Source: Streptomyces albicerus
GTDB lineage: Bacteria > Actinomycetota > Actinomycetes > Streptomycetales > Streptomycetaceae
NCBI RefSeq assembly: GCF_008905045.1
Contig: NZ_VWMY01000055.1
Location: 39,207 to 80,887 of the forward strand
Direction: 5' to 3'
DNA length: 41,681 nucleotides
Part shown: one piece after another, positions 1 to 8,289 of the stretch
Layout of the letters: every line of letters starts with the position of its first letter
Numbering within the stretch: the stretch's first letter is position 1
Notes under the pieces: generated by a model
What the model was told of the DNA's origin: nothing
The model's input: the letters and a program-made list of their open reading frames with translations, nothing else
Database searches by the model: none
Translations under genes and position numbers: made by a program

Positions 1-134
1 ACGTGCGTGCGAGGGGCTTATCGGTCTGTCGTACGAACCCTCATACCAGAGCGGGACGTCGGCCGCCGGACTTTGTCAACTGCCCACCGCGCATGATGCG
101 GTGGCGACTACTGTGAGTGGCCGCTGAGCGACAC

Positions 135-155
135 AGGGCCGAATTCGTCGGCCCT
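135..155. other. perfect inverted repeat upstream of the conservon
   Basis: AGGGCCGA (135-142) and TCGGCCCT (148-155) form a perfect 8-bp stem with a 5-nt loop, about 85 nt before the first conservon start codon. There is no T tract after it. It could be a leader hairpin, an operator, or the terminator of a gene left of the window; the sequence does not decide. Confidence 0.4.
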
Positions 156-241
156 CTCGACCGGCGCAGCGATGGCGCATGCCCTAGTCGCAGACCCGCG
201 GGAGCCCCACGCCCGACACCCCAGCCAGTACGAGGACGTCG

Positions 242-2584
242 ATGTCTCACCTTCGCGCACCGGCCGCACGCGCAGACCGCCGCGAGGGCGGGCGCCACGG
301 GCGACCGGTCGCCCACACCGCCCCCACGCTGCCCGAGACGCACATACGACCCCAGCTCCTCCGTCTCGCGATCCTGCCGCCCATCGCGGTGGCCCTCAGC
401 GCCAGCGCCGCCGTGCTCTTCATCGTCCGCACCACCGCCGCACGGCCGGGCCCCACCCTGTGGATCGTGCTCGGCGGAGCCGTCGCGGTGGCCCTCTCGG
501 GCATCGTGATCGCCGCCGTGGCCGCCAACCGGGCAGCCAGGTCCGTACGCGAGCGCATCGGCACGCTGCGCCGCACCAGCGCCCGCGGCCAGGCCGATCT
601 GCGCACCCTCGTCGAGACCCTGCGCCGGGGCGACGGGCCGCCCGCGCGCCGCCCGCGCAGCCAACCCGCCCCGGACGCCGACGACTTCGACCTGCTCGCC
701 GACGATCTGGCGCGCGCCCACGACGGCGCCGTCAGCGCGGTCGTCCAGGCCTCCCAGCTCTCCAGCCACGCGGGCAGCGAGCAGAAGGTCGAGGTCTTCG
801 TCAATCTGGCCCGGCGGCTGCAGTCCCTCGTGCACCGCGAGATCTCGATCCTCGACGAGCTGGAGAACGAGATCGAGGACCCGGACCTGCTCAAGGGCCT
901 CTTCCACGTCGACCACCTCGCCACCCGCATCCGGCGTCACGCCGAGAACCTCGCCGTGCTCGGCGGCGCCGTCTCGCGCCGGCAGTGGAGCAACCCGGTC
1001 TCCATGACCGAGGTGCTGCGCTCCGCCATCGCCGAGGTCGAGCAGTACTCGCGGGTCAAACTCGTACCCCCGGTCGACGGCACGGTGCGCGGGCACGCCG
1101 TCGCCGACGTGATCCATCTGCTGGCCGAACTCGTCGAGAACGCCACGGTGTTCTCGGCGCCGCACACCCAAGTGCTGCTGCGGGCCAACGTCGTGACCTC
1201 GGGGCTCGCCGTCGAGGTCGAGGATCGCGGGCTCGGTATGCCGCTGGCCGAGCAGCACAAGATGAACGCGCTGCTCGCCGATCCGGACCAGGTGAACGTG
1301 GCGAGTCTGTTGCAGGACGGCCGTATCGGGCTGTTCGTGGTCTCGCAGCTCGCGCGGCGGCACGGGATCGCGGTTCGGCTGCAGACCAATATCTACGGCG
1401 GCGTGCAGGCGGTGCTCGTTGTGCCGCAGGCGTTGCTCGGGGCCGAGGAGGAACAGCAGACACGGGCCGGGACGGGAACCGCGCGGTCGCGGAGTGGGGC
1501 GTCGGAAGGGGGTCCTTCGACGACGGGCGGAGCGTTGGGCCTGGGTGCCCCGGCCCGTGGGACGGCAGGGCAGGGCGCTCCGGGCCATGGGGCTGTGGCT
1601 CATGGGGTTCCGGCACATGGTGCTTCGGCACATGGCGCTCTGACACATGGTGTTCCGGGGAATGGGACTGCGGTTTCTCACGTCATGGCTGCACATGGCG
1701 GGCCTCTGCATGGCACGCCGCTGGACGCGACGCCAGGGCAGGACACTCCTGGGCATGGCACGCCGGCACATGGCACCCCGGCACATGGCACTCCCGCGCA
1801 CGGCACGCCCCCGCAGGGGACCCCGGCACACGGCACCCCTGCACATGGCATGCCGGCGCAGGGGACCCCGGCTCGCGGGACGCCGATCCCCGGGCGGGGC
1901 GTCGTGCCGGGCGCCTCCATCGACGTACCGCATGTGCCGCGTCAGGAGAACACGGCGCATCCCTCCCGTGGCGCGAGGACCGCCGTGCCGGAGCGACCGC
2001 AGCGGGACAGCGCGCCGGTCGGGTGGTCGGTCGTGGACGGCGGTGGTCCGGTGCCGCTTCCGGTACGTGGTGCCGAGGTGCGGCCCAATCCGGCGGAGGC
2101 CGTGCCCGGCATCCGCCCCGACGATCGGCGGCTCGTCACGGAGAACACGACCAAGCCCCCGACCCCGCGCAACGGCACGGTGCGCGGCACCATGGGCAAG
2201 CCTCAACTGCCCAGACGGCGCGCCCAGGAACACATCGTGCCCGAGCTGCGCGACGGCCCCGCACCCCGGCAGGACACCGAGTTCCTCGTCGGTCACGACC
2301 CCGGTCTGATGGCGGCGTTCCAGCGCGGCATCGGGCTCGCCGAGGCCCAGTACAGGGACGCGGCACAGCGGGACGTCGGGCACCTGCGTTCGGCCCATAT
2401 GGAGTCGGCCCACGTGGAGTCGGTCCACATGGAGTCGGTCCACATGGACGGAACGTCCGTGGACGAAGCGCACACAGCGCACCCCGCGCACGAACAACCC
2501 GAGGCGCACGCCGGGCGCGACACGGCGCCCGCGCCCGGTCATGACCTCACCGCCCGGCACGACGGGAGCACACCAGCCGGATGA
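242..2584 (+). CDS. cvnA: CvnA-type sensor-histidine-kinase-like membrane protein of a conservon
   Basis: Membrane protein of 780 residues, first gene of a conservon. Two hydrophobic segments lie near residues 40-62 and 75-100. A dimerisation-like helix region (about 160-245, including HVDHLATRIRRHAENL) and a HATPase_c domain follow, with an N-box-like ELVENA near 295-300, a G1 motif EDRGLGMP near 328-335 and a G2-like GRIGLFV near 360. No partner response regulator is nearby. In known conservons this protein assembles with CvnB, CvnC and the GTPase CvnD at the membrane, somewhat like a G-protein-coupled system. The last 350 residues are unusual: about 120 residues of degenerate AHGTP pentapeptides (about 433-552) and, near the C-terminus, several S-A/V-H-M/V-E units. 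The stop overlaps an ATG at 2581. Family assignment is firm; the signal sensed is unknown. Confidence 0.93.
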   Translation: MSHLRAPAARADRREGGRHGRPVAHTAPTLPETHIRPQLLRLAILPPIAVALSASAAVLFIVRTTAARPGPTLWIVLGGAVAVALSGIVIAAVAANRAARSVRERIGTLRRTSARGQADLRTLVETLRRGDGPPARRPRSQPAPDADDFDLLADDLARAHDGAVSAVVQASQLSSHAGSEQKVEVFVNLARRLQSLVHREISILDELENEIEDPDLLKGLFHVDHLATRIRRHAENLAVLGGAVSRRQWSNPVSMTEVLRSAIAEVEQYSRVKLVPPVDGTVRGHAVADVIHLLAELVENATVFSAPHTQVLLRANVVTSGLAVEVEDRGLGMPLAEQHKMNALLADPDQVNVASLLQDGRIGLFVVSQLARRHGIAVRLQTNIYGGVQAVLVVPQALLGAEEEQQTRAGTGTARSRSGASEGGPSTTGGALGLGAPARGTAGQGAPGHGAVAHGVPAHGASAHGALTHGVPGNGTAVSHVMAAHGGPLHGTPLDATPGQDTPGHGTPAHGTPAHGTPAHGTPPQGTPAHGTPAHGMPAQGTPARGTPIPGRGVVPGASIDVPHVPRQENTAHPSRGARTAVPERPQRDSAPVGWSVVDGGGPVPLPVRGAEVRPNPAEAVPGIRPDDRRLVTENTTKPPTPRNGTVRGTMGKPQLPRRRAQEHIVPELRDGPAPRQDTEFLVGHDPGLMAAFQRGIGLAEAQYRDAAQRDVGHLRSAHMESAHVESVHMESVHMDGTSVDEAHTAHPAHEQPEAHAGRDTAPAPGHDLTARHDGSTPAG
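1541..1900 (+). repeat. degenerate 15-bp tandem repeats encoding AHGTP pentapeptides in cvnA
   Basis: About 24 units of roughly 15 bp encode variants of (A/G)-H-G-(T/V/A)-P. The array is most regular between about 1755 and 1850, where AHGTP recurs back to back. It stays in frame with the kinase-like gene and codes for a long disordered linker rich in His, Gly and Pro. Confidence 0.85.
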
Positions 2585-2649
2585 ACCACGCCACCCCCAC
2601 CCACACTTCCGCTCCCGCAGACCTTCGTATTTCAAGGAGTCGATCCCCC

Positions 2650-3084
2650 ATGGCGAGCGATGTGCCGACCGGCCATGCATCCGATCTCGACTGGCTGATG
2701 AGCGGCCTGGTGCAGCGCGTACCGCACACCAGAAGCGCGGTGCTGCTCTCCTGCGACGGCCTGGTGAAGTCCGTGCACGGCCTCGACCCCGACAGCGCCG
2801 ACCACATGGCGGCCCTGGCCTCCGGGCTCTACTCCCTGGGGCGCAGCGCGGGCGTCCGCTTCGGGGACGGCGGTGACGTGCGCCAGGTCGTCGTCGAACT
2901 GGACTCCACGCTGCTGTTCGTGTCCACCGCGGGCTCCGGCACCTGCCTGGCCGTGCTCGCCGGACGCGACGCCGACGCGGCCGTGCTCGGCTACGAGATG
3001 GCGATGCTGGTCAAGAGCGTTCGCCCGTACCTGATGACCGCCCCGAGGCAGGCCACCGTCGAACCGTCGGCGATGAGGCCTTGA
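2650..3084 (+). CDS. cvnB: CvnB-type roadblock/LC7 domain protein
   Basis: Small cytosolic protein of 144 residues made almost entirely of one roadblock/LC7 domain (alpha-beta fold with LDWLMSGLVQ near the start and the strand AVLLSCDGLVKS after it). In conservons this protein bridges the sensor-like CvnA and the GTPase CvnD; roadblock proteins in general regulate small GTPases. ATG 2650 is preferred because AAGGAG stands 10 nt before it (2634-2639) and the protein then has the usual family length. The ATG at 2581, overlapping the stop of cvnA, would add 23 residues without a conserved feature. It ends right at the DUF742 gene, so the genes are probably co-transcribed and translationally coupled. 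Confidence 0.92.
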   Translation: MASDVPTGHASDLDWLMSGLVQRVPHTRSAVLLSCDGLVKSVHGLDPDSADHMAALASGLYSLGRSAGVRFGDGGDVRQVVVELDSTLLFVSTAGSGTCLAVLAGRDADAAVLGYEMAMLVKSVRPYLMTAPRQATVEPSAMRP

Positions 3085-3086
3085 AC

Positions 3087-3458
3087 GTGGCCGCGGCCGG
3101 CGACGGGCCTTGGCTCGATGATGCGGCCGGACGTCTTGTACGCCCCTACCAGGTCAGCAATGGCCGCACCCGGCCGAGTACCGCGCTCGACCTCCTGTCG
3201 CAGGTGATGGCCACCGGAGCCACCCCCCTTGGTTACCTCGGCCCCGAGCACACCCAGGCACTCGAACTGTGCCGGGACCCCGTCTCGGTCGCCGAGGTCG
3301 CCGCGCATCTGAAGCTGCCCGTGGCGGTGACGAAGGTGCTGCTGTCCGACCTCGTCGACTGCGGGGCGCTGTCCACGAAGCCCCCGACGTTCCACCACAA
3401 CCCCACTGACCGGTCTCTTCTGGAGGCAGTGCTCGATGGACTACGACGACAGCTCTGA
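3087..3458 (+). CDS. cvnC: CvnC-type DUF742 protein
   Basis: Protein of about 123 residues with the DUF742 pattern: a short RLVRPYQVSNGRT segment, then a winged-helix-like region (ALELCRDPVSVAEVAAHLKL, then VLLSDLVDCGAL). It is the third standard conservon component; its biochemical role is not settled, although the fold suggests a helix-turn-helix-derived interaction module. Start choice: GTG 3087 has GAGG at 3075-3078 about 8 nt upstream; TTG 3081 in the same frame overlaps the stop of cvnB and is possible. The 3' end overlaps the GTPase gene by 23 bp, which supports translational coupling. Confidence 0.9.
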   Translation: MAAAGDGPWLDDAAGRLVRPYQVSNGRTRPSTALDLLSQVMATGATPLGYLGPEHTQALELCRDPVSVAEVAAHLKLPVAVTKVLLSDLVDCGALSTKPPTFHHNPTDRSLLEAVLDGLRRQL

Positions 3459-4035
3459 CCCCTTTCCCACCGCGCTGAAGATCCTGGTGGCGGGAGGTTT
3501 CGGGGTAGGCAAGACCACCTTCGTCGGCGCGGTGAGCGAGATCGCGCCGCTCAGCACGGAGGAGCTCCTGACCACGGTCAGCGCCGCGACCGACAATCTC
3601 GACGGCATCGAGAACAAGGTCGAGACGACCGTCGCGATGGACTTCGGGCGCATCACCCTCGATCCGGAACACGTCCTGTACCTGTTCGGCACACCCGGGC
3701 AGGAACGCTTCTGGTTCATGTGGGACGAGCTCTGCGAAGGCGCGCTCGGCGCGGTCATCCTCGCCGACACCCGCCGACTGGAGGACTGCTTCGCCGCCGT
3801 CGACTTCTTCGAACAGCGAGGCCTGGGGTTCATCGTCGCCGTCAACGAATTCGACGGCGCCTTCCGCTACGACCCGGAAGAGGTGCGGTCTGCCATCGAC
3901 CTCGACCCGGAGATCCCCGTCGTGTGCTGCGACGCCCGGATCTCCAGCTCGGGTGTCCAGACGCTGCTGACCCTCGTCCGGCACCTGCTCGCCCACGCGC
4001 CCTCCCACGCCCCCAGCCACGGAGCCCACACATGA
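3436..4035 (+). CDS. cvnD: CvnD-type small GTP-binding protein
   Basis: Cytosolic Ras-like GTPase of 199 residues. Visible motifs are the Walker A loop GGFGVGKTT (about 20-28), a switch II segment FGTPGQERF (about 84-92) in place of DTAGQE, and NEFD (about 137-140) at the usual NKxD position. The Pro in TPGQ replaces the usual Ala, a feature common to this bacterial family and to MglA-like GTPases. It should be the nucleotide switch of the complex with CvnA, CvnB and CvnC. It begins inside the 3' end of cvnC, and its stop overlaps the ATG of the GAF gene by four bases. The C-terminus carries a short HAPSHAPSHGAH tail that looks low-complexity. Confidence 0.94.
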   Translation: MDYDDSSDPFPTALKILVAGGFGVGKTTFVGAVSEIAPLSTEELLTTVSAATDNLDGIENKVETTVAMDFGRITLDPEHVLYLFGTPGQERFWFMWDELCEGALGAVILADTRRLEDCFAAVDFFEQRGLGFIVAVNEFDGAFRYDPEEVRSAIDLDPEIPVVCCDARISSSGVQTLLTLVRHLLAHAPSHAPSHGAHT

Positions 4036-4625
4036 GGTACGACCCGCCGCGTCCGGCCGGTCGGCTGCTGCTCACCCCCGAGGACAAGGAGGCCCCCGCC
4101 AGAACGCGGAGGTTGCGCGTGCTCGGTCTCGGAGAGCACGCCGAACCGGCCCTCGACGCCTTCGCCCACCGGCTCGCCGAGATCGCCGGAGCGCCGTACG
4201 CGATGGTCAACTTCATCGGCGAGGAGCGGCAGTTCTTCGCCGGCCTGCACACCCCGTACGGCGGTGTCCCGGCCGACCTGCCGACCGATGTCCGTACGGA
4301 CCATGGGGAAACCGTAGAACACAGGATCGGCCGCTATATGGCCCGGGACTACGGCTTCTGCCCCCATGTGGTGGTCCGGCGCAAGGCGCTGGTCCTGGAG
4401 GACGTCCGCGACTACCCCCGCTTCGCCGGCAACCCGGTCGTCGACGAGTTCGGCATCCGCTCCTACCTCGGCGCTCCGCTCATCGACCGCACGGGCATCG
4501 CGCTCGGCACGGTGTGTGTCTCCGACATCGAGCCCCGGCCGTGGGGACGGGCGGGCCTGGACACCATCAAGGCGATGGCGGCGGAGCTGGTCGAGCAGAT
4601 CGAGCTGCGGGAGGGCGGATTCTGA
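4032..4625 (+). CDS. GAF domain protein at the end of the conservon
   Basis: Protein of 197 residues with a single GAF domain (about 35-190): after an AEIAGAPYAMVNFIGEERQF segment it has a conserved YGFCPHVV, then LEDVRDYPRFAGNP and IRSYLGAPLI. GAF domains bind small ligands or sense redox state; Cys in YGFCPHV is typical of free-methionine-sulfoxide-reductase-like and phytochrome-like GAF proteins, but no ligand can be named. The ATG at 4032 overlaps the cvnD stop (ATGA), so this is a fifth gene of the operon and may modulate the GTPase complex. There is no output domain. Confidence 0.85.
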   Translation: MRYDPPRPAGRLLLTPEDKEAPARTRRLRVLGLGEHAEPALDAFAHRLAEIAGAPYAMVNFIGEERQFFAGLHTPYGGVPADLPTDVRTDHGETVEHRIGRYMARDYGFCPHVVVRRKALVLEDVRDYPRFAGNPVVDEFGIRSYLGAPLIDRTGIALGTVCVSDIEPRPWGRAGLDTIKAMAAELVEQIELREGGF

Positions 4626-4644
4626 TGCGAGTTCTGATGCGAGT
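4621..4644. repeat. 12-bp tandem duplication across a stop codon
   Basis: TTCTGATGCGAG occurs twice in tandem at 4621-4632 and 4633-4644. The first copy supplies the last codon and stop of the GAF gene. A degenerate pair (CTCAGACCGA, GTCAGACCGA) follows. It looks like replication slippage in the convergent gap to the DUF2264 gene. Confidence 0.7.
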
Positions 4645-4671
4645 CCCTCAGACCGACACGATGGGGGTCCG

Positions 4672-6555
4672 TCAGACCGAGACTGTGTCCCCTTCGGGGA
4701 ACGTGATCCGGACCTCGTGCCCCTCGACCTCGCAGGACACCGACTCCCGCAACGCCTGGGGGTGCACGGAATCCCGCGTCAGCGCGAGCAGCGTGACGTA
4801 CACACCGCTGCCGGCCGGACGGCCCGCCGCGCACCGCAGGTACGGCGTCGCCGAGTGGGGGCCGAAGGCGTTGGCCTCGACCTCGCGCGCGATGCCCGTG
4901 TCCTCGTCCCAGCCGTGCAGCGCGACCACCACGCTGGTCAGCCCGTTGTCGGTACGGGCCAGCGCCCAGCCGTGGCCCCGCTCCGCGCTGGGCCGGCTCT
5001 CGGCCGCGACCGCGTAACCGCCCTCCCGGACCGTCACGCCGGACGGCGCGAGTACCCGGTGCACCCGTATCTCCCAGGGGCCGCGCAGCACACTCGTCGT
5101 CTCGATCGGGAACTCCTCTTCGCTGCCGGGCAGTTGGGCGGCATAGCGGGAGGCCGCCGTTCGCCCGGAGCAGCTCAGCGGAACGATCCTGCGGCGGCGT
5201 GACGTGGTGCCGTCCGGGGCGACCAGCGCGATGTGCCCATCGATGGTCCGCTCCCAGGCGTGCGCTCCCGCCTCGGGGGCGGTCGCCGTGGAGTAGCCGA
5301 ACTTCGCGTAGTGGGGGTCGTCCTCGGCGGGCCCGGACGGGGCGATGTGGTCGCTGCCGTGGTTGACCAGGCGGACGATGCCGTCGTGCTTCGTACCGTG
5401 CAGCAGCCAGCCCGGGGCCGGGAGCGCGGTGTACTGGTCCGACTCCTCGACGGGAAGCGGCAGTTCGCGTGCCGCCCACACCGGATGCTCCGGAGGCAGC
5501 AGCAGCCCGAGGAAGCCCATGCTCGCCCAGTACGGTGACGCGGGCCCCGAGTACGGCTGGGTCATCGGCAGGAACGTGCCGTACCAGCCGAGCGGCAGCA
5601 GCCCCCGCTCGTCCGGCACCCCGCGCTCCACGAAGTGCCGCACCGTGCCGGACGCCAGCCGCCGGGTGAGGCCCGGCGCCAGCGGCGTACAGCCGGTGAG
5701 GGCGCCCAGCCACACCGGGGCCGTGGTGGCGAAACGGTACGTCAGGGAGCGGCCGTGGTGGACCGGCGCGCCGTCCGCGGCGAAGAACCGCGGGTACACG
5801 GCGAGGAATTGGGCGAGCCGCTCCCGGTAGACCCGGCCGCGGCCGCCGCCCTCGCCACCGGTCATCCGGCACCACAGCAGCGGGTACAGGTGCATGGCCC
5901 AGCCGTTGTAGTAGTCGAAGTTCCGGCCCTCGCCGTCGCTGTACCAGCCGTCGCCGGCGTACCAGTCCTCGATGCGGTCGAGCCCGGCGTCGATGTCGTC
6001 CTGCCGGTAGGGCGCGCCGACCGAGGCCAGGAACTGCTCGGCCACCACCTGGTAGAGGCGGCAGTGGTTGTCCGGGGTGCGGCGGCCCACGAAGCCCCAC
6101 AGCCAGTCCACGATCCGCTCGCGCACCTCGCCGTCCAGACGGTCCCAGATCCAGGGGCGGGTCTCGTGCAGGCCGACGGCGATCGAGGCAGCCTCCGCCA
6201 TCTGCTGGGAGCAGTCGGTGAGTTCGGGCCAGGCCTCGCCGCTGTCCCGGTCGGTGCCCGTTGTCAGACCCCGCGCGTAGCGTTCAAGGAGACGGGGATC
6301 GACGTCGCCCCGCGCACCGGCGATCCGGAAGGAGGCCAGCAGAAATGACCGAGCGAACCCTTCGAGGCCGTCCGACACCACACCCGACCAGGAGGTCCGG
6401 CCGGGCAGCCGGTACTGCGCGAGGCCCGGCGTCGCGTACGGGACCAGGGCTTCCAACTGCCGGTCGGCGAGGGCCTCCCAGTGCGCCCGCGTCCAGCCGG
6501 TGCGCGGCGACAGGACGTGGTCGGTGGGTGGCAGGGCCAGGTGGGGTGCGGGCAT
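4672..6555 (-). CDS. DUF2264 family protein, probable carbohydrate-active enzyme
   Basis: Protein of 627 residues without a signal peptide, so probably cytosolic. It matches the DUF2264 family: an N-terminal (alpha/alpha)6-barrel-like region with DWYAGDGWYSDGEGRNFDYYNGWAMH near 195-220 and YGTFLPMTQPYSGPASPYWASMGF near 345-370, then a beta-rich C-terminal half. Members occur in carbohydrate-degradation clusters, and I recall that relatives have been classed as glycoside hydrolases acting on uronic-acid-containing glycans; that is family memory and is not shown by this sequence. A GAGGAG lies 13 nt before the ATG. It is divergent from a Gfo/Idh/MocA oxidoreductase, and the two may share a regulatory region and substrate route. 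It is convergent with the conservon. Confidence 0.85.
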   Translation of the reverse strand: MPAPHLALPPTDHVLSPRTGWTRAHWEALADRQLEALVPYATPGLAQYRLPGRTSWSGVVSDGLEGFARSFLLASFRIAGARGDVDPRLLERYARGLTTGTDRDSGEAWPELTDCSQQMAEAASIAVGLHETRPWIWDRLDGEVRERIVDWLWGFVGRRTPDNHCRLYQVVAEQFLASVGAPYRQDDIDAGLDRIEDWYAGDGWYSDGEGRNFDYYNGWAMHLYPLLWCRMTGGEGGGRGRVYRERLAQFLAVYPRFFAADGAPVHHGRSLTYRFATTAPVWLGALTGCTPLAPGLTRRLASGTVRHFVERGVPDERGLLPLGWYGTFLPMTQPYSGPASPYWASMGFLGLLLPPEHPVWAARELPLPVEESDQYTALPAPGWLLHGTKHDGIVRLVNHGSDHIAPSGPAEDDPHYAKFGYSTATAPEAGAHAWERTIDGHIALVAPDGTTSRRRRIVPLSCSGRTAASRYAAQLPGSEEEFPIETTSVLRGPWEIRVHRVLAPSGVTVREGGYAVAAESRPSAERGHGWALARTDNGLTSVVVALHGWDEDTGIAREVEANAFGPHSATPYLRCAAGRPAGSGVYVTLLALTRDSVHPQALRESVSCEVEGHEVRITFPEGDTVSV

Positions 6556-6670
6556 GGCAGGGTTCCGACTCCTCGGTTGCCGGGTGCGATTCCAGGTTTC
6601 TTAGGAGGGATACGGCTGGTTGCCGCCGATAGATCAATTGAGCCGGATTCGTGCGCCGAGAAACCCGTTC

Positions 6671-6725
6671 GTTCGTACGTGGCGGGACGTGTGCGTACGC
6701 GCGGAGCCTGTTCGTACGTGCCGGG
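6671..6725. promoter_or_regulatory. three phased CGTACG repeats, possible operator array
   Basis: GTTCGTACGTGGCGGG (6671-6686), GTGCGTACGCGCGG (6691-6704) and GTTCGTACGTGCCGGG (6710-6725) share a CGTACG core and start 20 and 19 bp apart, close to two DNA turns. They sit in the 309-bp gap between divergent genes. The spacing suggests cooperative binding on one DNA face by an unidentified regulator. Confidence 0.5.
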
Positions 6726-6864
6726 TCCTCGGCGCCCTCGCGATACCCGTCGCCCGATGGGAAGTTGACCCCGGCAGAGGTCAGCCCCGCCCCGGCTGCC
6801 CCTGGCGGAGTGCCAACGGCCCGGCCCCTGCTCGATTCCTCGTCACCGAACGGGAAGGCAGCTC

Positions 6865-8049
6865 ATGACCGACCTGCGTCTCGGCGCCCTCGGCCACGGC
6901 CTGCGCGGCTCGCTCGCGCGCATCGCCCACCGGCCCGGCCAGGGCTCCCGCGTGACCGTCGTCGCCGACCACGACCCGGCGCTGCGGGACCGCGCCGCCG
7001 ACCACATCCCCGGCGCCCGTACCGTCGACGACCACCGCAAGGTCATAGACGACCCGGACGTCGACGCAGTGCTCGTCCTCACTCCCGACCACACCCACGC
7101 CGACATCGCCTGCGAGGCCCTGCGCGCGGGCAAGGCCGTCTTCGTCGAGAAGCCCCTCGACATCACCATCGAGCGGTGCGATCTCATCCTGCGCACGGCC
7201 TTCGAGACGGGCACCCGGCTGTACGTCGGGCACAACATGCGCCACATGCCGGTGATCCGGCTGATGCGTGACCTCGTCCGGAGCGGCGACATAGGCACGG
7301 TCAAAACGGTGTGGGTACGGCACTTCGTCGGCTACGGAGGCGACTGGTACTTCAAGGACTGGCACGCCGAACGCCGTTACACCACAGGCCTGTTGCTGCA
7401 GAAAGGCGCCCACGACATCGACGTAATGCACTGGCTGGCGGGCGGATACACACGGCAGGTGCAGGCGTTCGGCGAGTTGATGGTGTACGGCGGCAGTCCG
7501 CACCGCCGGGCGCCGGGCGAGCCGAAGACCGACGACTGGTACACGGAGGACGGCCACTGGCCGCCGCACACCCAGCGGGCCCTTAACCCCGTCATCGACG
7601 TCGAGGACGTGTCGGTCGTCAACCTGCGCCTGGACAACGGGGTGTTGGCCGCCTACCAGCAGTGCCACTTCACCCCCGACTACTGGCGCAACTACACCGT
7701 CATCGGCGACGCCGGCCGCCTGGAGAACTTCGGGGACGGGCCCGGCGGAGTGGTGAAGGTGTGGAACGCCCGCCGCTCCGGATACCGCGCCGAGGCCGAC
7801 GCCGAGTATCCGGTGCCGGACGTGGCGCAGGACGCCGAGCACGGGGGCGCGGATCCGCTGCTGATCGACGAGTTCGTGCGGTTCGTACGGGAGGGAGGGC
7901 GCACCGACACGTCTCCGGTGGCCGCGCGGATGGCGGTGGCGGCGGGGTTCCGGGCCACCGAGTCGCTGCGTGGCGGAGGCGTTCCGTTCGAGGTGCCGCC
8001 GCTGGACGCGGAGCTGGTCGCGTACTTCGAGAGGGGGCAGACACGCTGA
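6865..8049 (+). CDS. Gfo/Idh/MocA family NAD(P)-dependent oxidoreductase
   Basis: Cytosolic dehydrogenase of 394 residues. The N-terminal Rossmann domain starts LRLGALGHGLRGS with a degenerate Gly-rich loop, followed by DHTHADIACEALRAGKAVFVEKP (about 75-97), which contains the EKP motif with the catalytic Lys. The C-terminal domain has KGAHDIDVMHW (about 178-188), the conserved substrate-side GxHxxD pattern. Such enzymes oxidise or reduce sugars, sugar acids or inositols; the substrate cannot be read from sequence. ATG 6865 has GGAAGG about 5 nt upstream. With the divergent DUF2264 gene it may form a small glycoside or uronate pathway. Confidence 0.9.
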   Translation: MTDLRLGALGHGLRGSLARIAHRPGQGSRVTVVADHDPALRDRAADHIPGARTVDDHRKVIDDPDVDAVLVLTPDHTHADIACEALRAGKAVFVEKPLDITIERCDLILRTAFETGTRLYVGHNMRHMPVIRLMRDLVRSGDIGTVKTVWVRHFVGYGGDWYFKDWHAERRYTTGLLLQKGAHDIDVMHWLAGGYTRQVQAFGELMVYGGSPHRRAPGEPKTDDWYTEDGHWPPHTQRALNPVIDVEDVSVVNLRLDNGVLAAYQQCHFTPDYWRNYTVIGDAGRLENFGDGPGGVVKVWNARRSGYRAEADAEYPVPDVAQDAEHGGADPLLIDEFVRFVREGGRTDTSPVAARMAVAAGFRATESLRGGGVPFEVPPLDAELVAYFERGQTR

Positions 8050-8289
8050 CGGTTCTGGGAGAGCGGAGCGGGGTGTGAAGGAAAGCTGCGGCGGAGCTTA
8101 AGAAAACCTCGATGGACCGGGGCTGCGCCGTAGGGCAGATTGCTCTGCGTCGGCAGAGGGCGCCGCAGCCGCTGAGAGGCGCTCCCGCATGGCCCACCCG
8201 CCATGCCCTGCCACGACGCCACCCCTCACCCCGGGCCGGGGCTTCCTTCGGTATGCCCTGGCCCGGGACCCTCGTACCCGGGAGCCCTG

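Noticed and set aside
1541..1900. CRISPR-like repeat array
   Set aside because: The units are contiguous, coding and degenerate, with no spacers.
41..2680. Long minus-strand open frame of 879 codons opposite cvnA
   Set aside because: It is antisense to a clear CvnA gene; its repeats are the mirror of the AHGTP array, and it has no family resemblance. High GC creates such frames.
8050..8289. Riboswitch before tdh
   Set aside because: The gap has short stems only, and no glycine-type aptamer core could be recognised.
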